Assembly: GCA_003024985.2 (NCBI GenBank)
Contig: PXIH01S0094148.1
Length of the DNA: 10,829 bases
Reading direction: 5' to 3' (one strand)
From: Euperipatoides rowelli
Taxonomy: Eukaryota > Onychophora > Udeonychophora > Euonychophora > Peripatopsidae
A model generated the notes under the pieces. That model was not told the DNA's origin. It saw only the letters and a list, made by a program, of their open reading frames with translations, and did not search any database. The position numbers and the translations under genes were made by a program. Shown here piece by piece: positions 1 to 7,194 of the stretch. Each line of letters opens with the position of its first letter. The stretch's first letter is position 1.

Positions 1-345
1 TACCGGAAACCGGAAGTGAGCCAGAACCGCTGTTTATCTTCTACTTGGGAAATATTTTATATTAATATTATTTTTGTCTATCTGCAATATTATTTTATTT
101 ATTACAAGTTAAATGGTAAAAAATGTATTTTTATTTATCATGGTTGGATATTCATCATGAAATAACATTTGAACTAACACAGATATCAAAAAATGTCTTT
201 AAAATAAAAAGTTAGATTATTTCAAGAGCTTTCAAATGATACCAATAAGTTTAGTTTATGATAAAATTTAATAGTGGAAATGACAATTTTTTGATGAAGG
301 TAACACCTGGCTTTTTGCATGTTTTTAAAATGTATGTAATTTCTA
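1..345 (+). repeat. Left terminal inverted repeat (outer end truncated by window edge)
   Basis: This arm pairs with the reverse complement of about 2745-3148. The best blocks are 116-155, 219-236 (perfect) and 277-300. Weaker similarity continues inward to about 345, through TGCATGTTTTTAAAATG against an A/T-rich partner. It also continues outward to position 1, where TACCGGAAACC resembles TACCAGTAACC in the partner (minus strand of 3110-3120). Small gaps are needed, the largest being about 18 nt between the first two blocks. The first 20 bases hold two GGAA cores, one of them a full ACCGGAAGTG. The inner edge is approximate. Confidence 0.65.
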
Positions 346-1205
346 AGAAATTTCTTTGTACCCAGTTCTCCATCACTCATCTTCATCAGTATACAGGACA
401 CTATCACTACTGTTTGTATCTTCTTCACTCTCATTAGTGTCTTCATCACTTTTTATTTCTAGGAAATAAGGACATGATGGGACATCAAACCACTTAATCT
501 CATACTTTCCTTCCACTAAACTCCATCCTTTGTTTTGTGGATCAACATCTTCATGTGGAGAACTCTGTTTAGCTCTTTTTCCATACTCATGAAACTGCAT
601 TGCATCTTTTGCTTTTTCCAACAGACCAGCCTTTGAAGGGGGGAAGCAGTGTTGGATCAATGTTTTTTAGCTTTGCCAATAGACAGTTTATTTTTTCAGG
701 AGCACTATTTTTTTTTAAATAGTTGTATCTAGCCTTTATCACAGAGGTTGTGATATCTGATATCCATATAAAGTACAGATGCATTTATCAACATCTGTCA
801 TCACATTATCATTTACTACCAATGATTCACCTAGGAATCTCAAACATTTTTGGAATTCAGTACTCTTGCACAAAACCTTGAAAGGTTTTATTTTGCCTTG
901 TTATGCAAATGCTGAAGTATAGTCAGATCCTGGTTGAGCATGATAGCCAGGTAATGCCATTGCTATGTCATCTCCTAGTTCTTTTCCAATATGTTACATC
1001 GATGATCTTCTGGGAGTTGATAACTGAAATTCCACAATCTAACAAGATTTGACATTTGTTAAGATTTCTTTGCATTGGTAACATTTGCTTCCTATTCCTA
1101 CAAAGAGTGTTTTTGAATCTAGAACAGGAAGGTACTTTTCATTTATCCACTCCTTGCCAAGAATTCAAGAAGAGATGTTTTGAAAGAACTATTTCTCAAT
1201 GCACC

Positions 1206-1325
1206 TTGGGGGGGGGGGGGGGTTTGGGCTTGTGGGCCCCTTGTCCAGCCTATGGGTCCTTTGTTTTAAAATTTGATAAGCTTTTTTTTTTTTGGGGGGG
1301 GGGGGGGTGTTTGGTGTTTTTTGCC
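1206..1325. repeat. G-run / T-run bounded insertion interrupting the pseudogene
   Basis: A run of 15 G (1208-1222) and a T12-G14 run (1282-1307) enclose about 60 bp that includes GGGCTTGTGGGCCCC, a short imperfect inverted repeat. On the minus strand the coding similarity ends before about 1325 and resumes at LRNSSFKTSLLEFLA (1204), so the block displaces part of the family sequence. An apparent 117-codon plus-strand frame across 1056-1409 is produced by these homopolymers (a run of glycines) and is not a gene. The block may be a small insertion, an expanded simple repeat, or partly an assembly artefact. Confidence 0.55.
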
Positions 1326-1442
1326 CTGACCCTGATACCATTATATCCCTTGGTACTGGTCTGTCAGTTCTTCATGCATGTTCTGTTTTTGATTGTAGGA
1401 ATCCCATAAAGTTTATCTCAGCTTAAATCTTACACATGGTCT

Positions 1443-1925
1443 CTAGTAATTTGTAAGACCTCCAAAAGTAGGTGGAAACTGTAGGGTGTTCAGCATAAAC
1501 ATAGCATCATATACTACTGCATCTACCTTGATTGGCGGTTCTTTAGGTGTTGTCTGATACTCTTCCAGTTTATGCATCAATTTGGATTTATCAGTTTTAT
1601 TCATAGATCCATCTATTTGTCCCAAAGAAAGAGGTACTGGAGTTAATGGAAATTCCAATACTTTTTGGATATTACATTTCTGAACAGTAGCTAAGTAAAG
1701 CAGTCTTCCAAAAAGATCTATTGTACATTTGATCATCTATAACTTTTTCTTCCGTCCCTGCATACATTTTTGGGTGACAATTGAGGCACAATTTTGGACA
1801 AGCATTTTAGGTAGGGGTTTTTCAACATCTTTTGGATCTTCAGTGTACTGTGTTTTTGAATTTTTTATAAGCTTCTTTCCCCTTTGTGTATGACCTGAGT
1901 AGATCCTGAGAGAATTTGGGATCAA
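1443..1925 (-). other. Best preserved segment of the pseudogene: about 160 codons with one internal amber stop
   Basis: Positions 1925 to 1740 and 1736 to 1446 are one continuous minus-strand frame broken only by TAG at 1739-1737. The first half carries a basic stretch and a block around QNCASIVTQKCMQGRKKK. The second half carries LFGRLLYLA, then TPVPLSLGQIDGSMNKTDKS, then a VVYDAMFMLNTLQFPPTFG motif. The pairing of 'PVPLSL..DG' with 'KTDKSKL' is, from memory, the most conserved feature of the family. The frame closes with TAG at 1445-1443, and the related sequence resumes in a disturbed form below that (TLWDSYNQKQN at about 1413-1381). This part is the best query for finding intact relatives. 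Confidence 0.6.
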
Positions 1926-2744
1926 CTGTTTACCCAGATGAAATATTTATTAATGGTGTTTCAGATTTCATATTTTCAAATGGATTTGAAAAGCTTTTTA
2001 ATTGTCTGCATGAGTTTATCTACATCTTAATTGTCTTTGATAGCCTAATATGACTGAAGTATAGTGTTGGAGATCATGTTTTGAGTCCTTCATAGCAGAC
2101 ATTCCACAAATCTCAAGCAAATGATTTACAATCTTGCACCTTGTTGACCATTTTCATCCATCGTCTTTTGGCAGACTGAATTTGAAAAGGAGGTAATTCC
2201 TGTAAATTTTGATGCAGCGTCGGCATTTATTGTTTGCTCAAGTGCCATGTCAACTGGAATACGAGAGAAAGAGTTATTTGTCCGTTTTACAGAAAGCCCT
2301 CCATTGGAAAGATCTTTTGCTTATGTTCATAGAGTTTCAATGTTAAATAGCTTAAGTAAAAATATTGTCATTCAGTGAGCATAATTAAGTCGGTTAAAGG
2401 AGAAAAATAGTGGTGTCAATTTGTCCAAAGCCTCTATATACTGATCCACATTATTCGTTCTGTATACTCTGAAGAAAAACTTGTACATTGAAGCATAATC
2501 TATGTACATCTGGTAAAACTGAGCAGTTTGTCCATGCATTCCACTTTTTGTTTTATCACGGAACTCTTCTTAATCGTACAAGGTGATCACCTCAGACTTT
2601 GAAATAGTTTATAAATTAAGCCTTGCAAATGAAAAATAGGTTGCCTATACACACTTATTGTATGTGCAGCATAGGGTTAAAATTTCAAAATAATAAAAAA
2701 ACAAAATGAAATTAAAAGGAAAAAAAAAAAATAAACCAAGGAAT

Positions 2745-3148
2745 TAAAATATACATTTGTTTATTCATAACAGCTATTTTAATACAGGTCCAAGATTGGA
2801 CCCTTAATCAAAAATTTGCAATTTCACTCTTACATTTTAACATATCCCAACACTTATAAGTATCCTTTGAAAGCTCTTGAAATGAGCTACGTTTTTCATA
2901 TTAAGGTATTTTTTTTTTATATTAAACAATGAAAATCAAATTTTGATAACCAAAAACACAATTTTTACTGTTACTGACATAATAATTAAAAAAAAACACA
3001 CAGATAAGAGTAAAATCATATTAACAAAAAAAAGTTCATTATTGATTTCTGAGTAATTTAAAAAAAAAATCCTAGCTAGCTCAAAGTGGTGAGAAGTTAC
3101 ACAATCAAAGGTTACTGGTAGCAGCATTGCCTGGTGGCCATCTTGATG
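2745..3148 (-). repeat. Right terminal inverted repeat
   Basis: This is the reverse-complement partner of the left arm. It contains the perfect 18-mer TTTGAAAGCTCTTGAAAT at 2866-2883 and the 40-base block at 2929-2968. Several A or T homopolymers differ in length from the left arm, which accounts for most of the gaps. Further out, 3110-3120 aligns with the first 11 bases of the window, and 3129-3145 reads CAAGATGGCCACCAGGC on the minus strand. A 63-codon open frame across 2936-3127 on the minus strand is mostly hydrophobic low-complexity sequence produced by these T runs and is not a gene. The outer boundary is uncertain by some tens of bases. Confidence 0.62.
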
Positions 3149-3149
3149 A

Positions 3150-4880
3150 TGTCATAATTCAGCACCCCACCACCAGATTTCTTTAAGAATGCTATATTTA
3201 TACTTCACACCAGTAAAGGTATCAAGAAAATTATATTGCGCTTTTGGCACTTTCAGGGTAAGTAAAAGTGGTCCAGCTCTTTATTTAATTCTTAATTTTC
3301 TTTATGACTTTGACATCAAATTCTGAATATTTTTATAAAAATTTAGTGGCCAGAAATATTTAGTGTTTAGCCTAGATAGGCCTGTGCTACACTAGTTATT
3401 TTCAACACATGTATTGGCAAAGTATTAATTGAAAAAAAACTAATAAACTATTTTTGGTAACACAAAAATGTATTTCTAATGTGCATTAATACTTGTTTAT
3501 ATTTTTTATAAACACAAATTGGTGGCAGGAACCCTTTTTTTAATATATATTTCTTATCTGGCAGTACTATTTCTATATCAGCACCTGTCTGTATCATTTT
3601 AGACAGGTGCTAAAATTATAAAGACAGTTTTGTGACTGAGCTTCATCTCGACCATAAATAAAATGTTGATATGAAAGAGACTTTTAAAGATTAACTGGAA
3701 TTGCCAAATTGTTAAGTTGTTTCATAAAGAATATGTCATTAAGCTTAGACAGATTTTGTTTAAATTTTGCATAGGTTGTAGGACAGTATAAGAAGAATTT
3801 CTCACAATCTCAATTTCATGTGTTCACTATCTTTACATTTAACAATTAGATCACTTAAGCTTTTTTTTTTCACTTAACCTTTTTTCAAGAGAATAAAGTT
3901 TAAGAAAAATTGTATTTCCCTGAGACAAATAAATCTAAAAGATGCTCAGTAATTAGCAGATGTCATTGAAAAGCAGAAGTAATAAAACTCCCATGATGAG
4001 AACTCCTCAAGAAAGAAAGAAAGAAGAAATAGAAGAATATACATGGAAAATAGATTTATAGGCCTAATGTTCTGATGCCTCAAGTTAAAATTTTACATAA
4101 AGCAGCAAGTTGTGCAAGGCAAAGAAAAGATCATGTCTACTATAGATCTCACTCGTAATATTCAGATCATAATATTTTGTAGGTTATGGGAGAAGAAGAA
4201 AAAAATCACTTCTGTGGCTTTGAATCCACACATCTTATATGTCAGAGTGAATAGTCCTATTCATTAATGTACAGTTCTTACAAAACATGGATGTCCTGGC
4301 ATATTGAAAAAAAACTTTAAAGTTTAAAGTAGGGACCAAAAATTATGGATTGTACAATTGATTGAATCATCATAAACACAGTCTTAACTCTCAGATACTT
4401 TTAAAAGTCAGTTAAGCTTAGACAGTTAACAGTGTGTTTGTGATGCTGAGGATAGAATAAAAATTTATCTTAGACCAGAAAATGGAGAATCAACTTTGAT
4501 TGTTCGTATAATATTTTTTTTGTGAATTTGGAACAAAGATGAAAAAATACTTGATAAGCTATCTGATTTGATTTCTCTCCAATGCACATACCGGTATATT
4601 CTTTTAAAAAGTACGTAGTTTGTATCTTATGGACAAGTTTGTTAACGAGTTAGTGTAATTCATGTCTAAACATTGGACGCTAGCTCATTATCCACGCTAT
4701 TGTAATTTTAGCTAAACAATTTTTTAAATGTATACAAAATTTGTTTTATTTGCACAAAATGATCTTATTCACCTTGAACAAAATATTTTTTTTTTGTCTT
4801 TTGGAGGGTAATATTGTAAGGCTATTTTTTTGTTAAAATATAGAGGTTTATTTGAATATATAAACAAAAAATACATACAC
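3150..4880. other. AT-rich spacer without a recognisable gene
   Basis: I see no open frame of note, RNA gene or splice-bounded exon on either strand. The contents are T and A homopolymers (for example 3861-3870 and 4786-4795), a short GAAA run at 4011-4023, a perfect hairpin at 3580-3611, a TATA-like string with a downstream donor-like site at 3191-3264, and a 14-base motif, TTAAGCTTAGACAG, present once near 3740 and once near 4412. These may be intron or intergenic sequence. Confidence 0.6.
3580..3611. repeat. Perfect 11-bp inverted repeat (hairpin)
   Basis: AGCACCTGTCT (3580-3590) and AGACAGGTGCT (3601-3611) are exact reverse complements separated by ten bases, GTATCATTTT. The stem is six of eleven G/C in a strongly AT-rich setting. 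The pairing does not extend outward, so the stem is too short for an ordinary microRNA precursor. It also contains the E-box-like core CACCTG twice, in opposite orientation. It could be a protein-binding site or a relic of a small palindromic element. Confidence 0.7.
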
Positions 4881-5020
4881 AAATAANAGCCTATTCAAAT
4901 AGTGTGATATCCGATTAACGACCGGTTATATCATTAGATTAACTGATTCCTAAAATTTTAAAAATTCCACAAAAATCTCATCACATTTTTAAAATTTACC
5001 AACAATTTTTCTTCCTCTTT

Positions 5021-5141
5021 CATCTGGGTTTTTCCCAAATGCAAACAAAAATTCAAAAATTTTAAACTTTCAGATTCTGAAAAACCTGGAGGGGGAGGCT
5101 TCACCCCCCCTCCCCTTCCCTCTTAGCAACGCATCTGGGTT
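5021..5141. repeat. Interspersed-repeat-like segment with two hairpins
   Basis: CATCTGGGTT occurs at 5021-5030 and again at 5132-5141, bracketing the segment. The first copy folds with TCCCAAATG (5033-5041) into a short T-loop hairpin. In the middle, GGAGGGGGAGG (5088-5098) pairs with the C-rich run at 5104-5113 across a five-base loop, making a very GC-rich stem in an AT-rich surrounding. The G/C-rich hairpin followed by CTCTTAGCAACGCATCTGGG resembles sequences I have seen repeated in marine invertebrate genomes, but I cannot name the family. Confidence 0.45.
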
Positions 5142-5800
5142 CAATGATCTAATTTTTTAAAGTTTCATTGAAAAAATAAAAAAAACCATATTTTTGTTGA
5201 ATTGCTCTATCAGAATGAACTAAAACAAAATAAACATGTTTTAATTTTAAAAACAATAATTTAAAATTCAGGATGTTTTAATATTATTGTTTGCATTTAT
5301 TAATTTTTGATTTTATCTCCTTGATAATGATTTCTTCTGTTGTTGTAAAGATAAAAAGATGTCATGATAGTAAGTAATGCATGTTACTTGTGCTCTAATC
5401 CTTTAGCAGTCTCTTTTTCTCTGGAAATATAGAATTAAGTGATTAGTTTTCATTAGCTGTCAATAACACCAGTGACCTTAGAATGACTTTAATTAAAGGA
5501 GTTCAATAGTTTGACACCACTTTGACTGCAGCTGAAAACTGTTAAAACTGTTTCTCAGTTAACACATTAGTTACTCTGTAGGTCACCAAATTCTCTTGCT
5601 TTCTCTCTAATTTGTTAGTCAATGTGTTTATATACAGTATTTGTAAAGAAAAAGCTGGAATTAAATGGCAAAGGAACTACTGGCAAAGTTCAAATAAAAA
5701 CTCTTTTAAAATTCTTTGTTTCTCTTTTGTTCCATAAAATAATTTATAATAAACCTAAAGACTTTATTTTGTCATTGATAAAGTTTTTTATATTNATAAA
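5142..5800. other. AT-rich spacer without a recognisable gene
   Basis: This is simple AT-rich sequence with one ambiguous base at 5795. An open frame of 97 codons at 5622-5915 on the plus strand contains the N, has lysine/phenylalanine-rich composition typical of random AT-rich sequence, matches no family I know, and runs into the palindrome at 5811-5838. I do not regard it as a gene. Confidence 0.55.
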
Positions 5801-5810
5801 CACGACCAAT

Positions 5811-5838
5811 CCGATATCTGTTCCGGAACACGTATCGG
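5811..5838. repeat. 28-bp near-perfect palindrome
   Basis: CCGATATCTGTTCC followed directly by GGAACACGTATCGG forms two 14-base arms that are reverse complements at 12 of 14 positions, with no spacer. The centre, GTTCCGGAAC, is a perfect 10-bp palindrome. The segment has several CpG or GC-rich steps, unlike the flanks. A related string (TATCCGAT, ACG, CCGG, ATATC in that order) lies at about 4907-4931 in opposite orientation. The palindrome is probably part of a small transposable element end or centre. Confidence 0.65.
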
Positions 5839-6013
5839 ATAAGAATTCGCTATTTCAGTGTAAACGTGGCTTAAGATATAAGGCCAGCCCAAGACAACGT
5901 TTAACTGACTATTAACTGCCCAAGCATTCCATTTAGGTCAAGGACTTTTGCAAGTTATCGCCTAGACAATACAAACATATTGCTGCAAGTTTAGCTCAGT
6001 TACAGTGTGAATC

Positions 6014-6088
6014 ATGTCATCGGATATTGAAGATGTTGCACTTGCGGCTGTTGTTGTGGCTATAATTGTAAATAAGACAAAAATATAG
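6014..6088 (+). pseudogene. Possible N-terminal remnant of a PIF/Harbinger-type nuclease gene
   Basis: An ATG at 6014 opens a 24-codon frame reading MSSDIEDVALAAVVVAIIVN before KTKI and a TAG at 6086-6088. Harbinger-type nuclease proteins (HARBI1-like), as I recall them, often begin with a short acidic M-S-S-D-E-type segment. This is followed by a run of alanine, leucine and valine and then a basic patch leading to a W-V-R motif. Here the acidic start, the aliphatic run and the N-K-T-K beginning of a basic patch are present, but nothing after them. Position 6121 onwards is a palindromic MITE-like block, so the gene was either interrupted or internally deleted. The stretch is too short for certainty and the match could be chance. 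Confidence 0.32.
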
Positions 6089-6120
6089 TGGTTCCAAATA
6101 GGGTAGGAAATGATGTAAAG

Positions 6121-6300
6121 CCCCCCATACACAAAGATATTTATCTACAGATCTGTCTCTCAATGAGTTTGTGCAGACAGATCTTTGCGTGTATGGTCCT
6201 GTCTGCAGATAAATCTCTACAAATCGGTTGTGTCTGTGGTTTTCCAACACTGTTCATAAACCCGGTCTGCAGATATTTCATGTCTGTGCGTGTATGGCGT
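6121..6300. mobile_element. MITE-like block of nested inverted repeats
   Basis: The block starts CCCCCCATACACAAAGAT and ends TGTCTGTGCGTGTATGGCG, so its two ends are inverted copies of CCATACAC(GC)A. A third copy lies inside: ATCTTTGCGTGTATGG at 6181-6196 pairs with CCATACACAAAGAT at 6125-6138. Inner stems also pair, TTATCTACAGATCTGTCT (6141-6158) against the complement of CTGTCTGCAGATAAATCTC (6200-6218), and GTCTGCAGATATTTC recurs at 6265-6279. Overlapping open frames on both strands (6088-6414 plus, 6017-6250 and 6141-6392 minus) exist because the sequence is palindromic and show no protein family. The layout fits a small non-autonomous DNA transposon of about 180 bp, possibly a fusion of two copies. 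Confidence 0.6.
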
Positions 6301-7190
6301 TGTCTCTCGTCTTTGAGATTATACCACCAATCTGCACAACCATGGATCGTGTTAACGCATCTAGACGCGTATTTCATGCATAAAAAAATCATAGCTTACG
6401 ACACCACAGAATGAAAATGAAATAATAGCAGTTTGTATTATGAAAAAAATGATTCAATTATGTTTTTAAACTTTGTATTCAAATATTAAGCTTGTTATCA
6501 AATGGCATTAATAGATACGATACCGAATATTTCAATCAGAAATTTGAAGTATTTTTTTCAGATCAAAAATAGTAAATAGATACGGTAATAAGAAAATAAA
6601 AGCTTCATTATTCATAAACTCTAGCTTGAATTTTTTTTTTTTTTTTTTTTTACAGACACATAAAATAGGCTAGATATTGTTTGTGAAATTTTAACGTCCA
6701 TTTTGTGTTTTGGCACTAAAGTTAATGGCTAATTAAAGCACGTTTTCTGTTAGTTTATTATTAGAAAAAAAAAAAGGCATGCATCTTTTTTCAAACTATT
6801 ACCATTATAAAGATTTACATCTCTGTTTCAAAACTAAAATGTTTACACTAACTAAATACAAATATATATATAATATATTAACTGGTGTTACATCAATATA
6901 ATTTTAAAAATAATACAAAACCAAAGGGTGTTATAAATTCTCCAGTTCATAATATGACAGAATAATTAACATCTGGAAGAAAGAAAGAAATATACATTGC
7001 CACATGGCTGCCTTATTATTCTTAATTTATCAGTGGCTGAAATAAATAAATATTATATATTAACATAATAATATTGTCTTTTTTTTCCATTTGTTGTATA
7101 AATATATGAATGCCGTTGCTTTATTCAAAATGAAAATGTGAAGTAAAGCAATAGGACGGAGCATGAATAATTAAGTGAAGAGAATTGATG
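6301..7190. other. AT-rich spacer with a 21-base T run
   Basis: The first 110 bases are comparatively CpG-rich and include ACCATGG at 6339-6345, which opens only 13 codons before a stop, so I do not call a gene. The rest is AT-rich. A T21 run at 6631-6651 is followed by ACAG, which imitates a splice acceptor but has no exon after it. No open frame, RNA gene or longer repeat is evident. Confidence 0.55.
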
Positions 7191-7194
7191 AGTG

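Larger units (their letters stand above)
373..2605 (-). pseudogene. Broken copy of a multicopy PIN/FEN-like 'uncharacterized protein' family gene
   Basis: On the minus strand, from right to left, short peptide blocks follow the order I recall for a large unnamed animal family. Near 2570-2380 are GQTAQFYQMYIDYA and FFSFNRLNYA. At about 2296-2150 are VKRTNNSFSRIPVDMALEQT and GITSFSNS. At about 2120-2070 is LLEICGMSAMKDSKHDL. At 1925-1443 are LFGRLLYLA, FPLTPVPLSLGQIDG and KTDKSKLMHKLEEY. At 1204-1170 is LRNSSFKTSLLEFLA, and at about 983-922 is ALPGYHAQPGSDY, then GKIKPFKVL at 900-874. At 672-643 is NIDPTLLPP, and at 645-373 is an acidic C-terminal tail ending at a TGA (375-373). Breaks include in-frame stops at 2572-2570, 2374-2372, 1739-1737 and 903-901, and frame changes near 2340, 1165, 750 and at the six-base G run 638-643. 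Family membership is from memory and the nuclease role is inferred. No introns are visible. It cannot encode a working protein. Confidence 0.72.
1..3150 (-). mobile_element. Degenerate DNA transposon with long terminal inverted repeats enclosing a PIN/FEN-like family gene
   Basis: Two arms of about 350-400 bp match each other in opposite orientation. Between them lies a single decayed minus-strand gene, with its 5' side towards the right arm. The strongest arm matches occur in the same order and at similar spacing: 116-155 against 2929-2968 (31 of 40 identical without gaps), 219-236 against 2866-2883 (18 of 18) and 277-300 against 2802-2825 (20 of 24). Collinearity of three blocks makes chance unlikely even in AT-rich DNA. 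The left terminus is outside the window, so no target-site duplication can be read. The right terminus is probably near 3129-3157, but I cannot fix it. I recognise no transposase of a named superfamily. The element is either non-autonomous, or its mobility depends on the enclosed gene family. The arm divergence and the gene decay both say it is old. Confidence 0.68.

Noticed and set aside
1056-1409. Plus-strand open frame of 117 codons
   Set aside because: It is opposite to the pseudogene, depends on two G runs read as glycines, and has no family resemblance.
2936-3127. Minus-strand frame rich in Leu, Ile and Val that looks like a membrane segment
   Set aside because: It lies in the right inverted repeat, and its hydrophobic content follows from T runs.
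4213-4230. TGTGG-CTTTGAAT-CCACA stem, similar to a tRNA T-arm
   Set aside because: No acceptor, D or anticodon arms can be found around it on either strand.
3740-4425. TTAAGCTTAGACAG occurring twice (about 3740 and 4412)
   Set aside because: The match is only 14 bases and flanks do not align, so it is likely chance in AT-rich DNA.
5622-5915. Plus-strand open frame of 97 codons
   Set aside because: It contains an N, has AT-driven composition, crosses a palindrome and matches no family known to me.
6339-6381. ATGG in a good Kozak-like context opening MDRVNASRRVFHA
   Set aside because: It is only 13 codons before a stop, with no splice site or family match.
6088-6414. Overlapping open frames on both strands of the palindromic block
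   Set aside because: The palindromic structure mirrors the frames on the two strands. No domain is visible.
6631-6655. T21 run followed by ACAG, resembling a splice acceptor
   Set aside because: No coding or conserved exon follows. T runs are common in this window.
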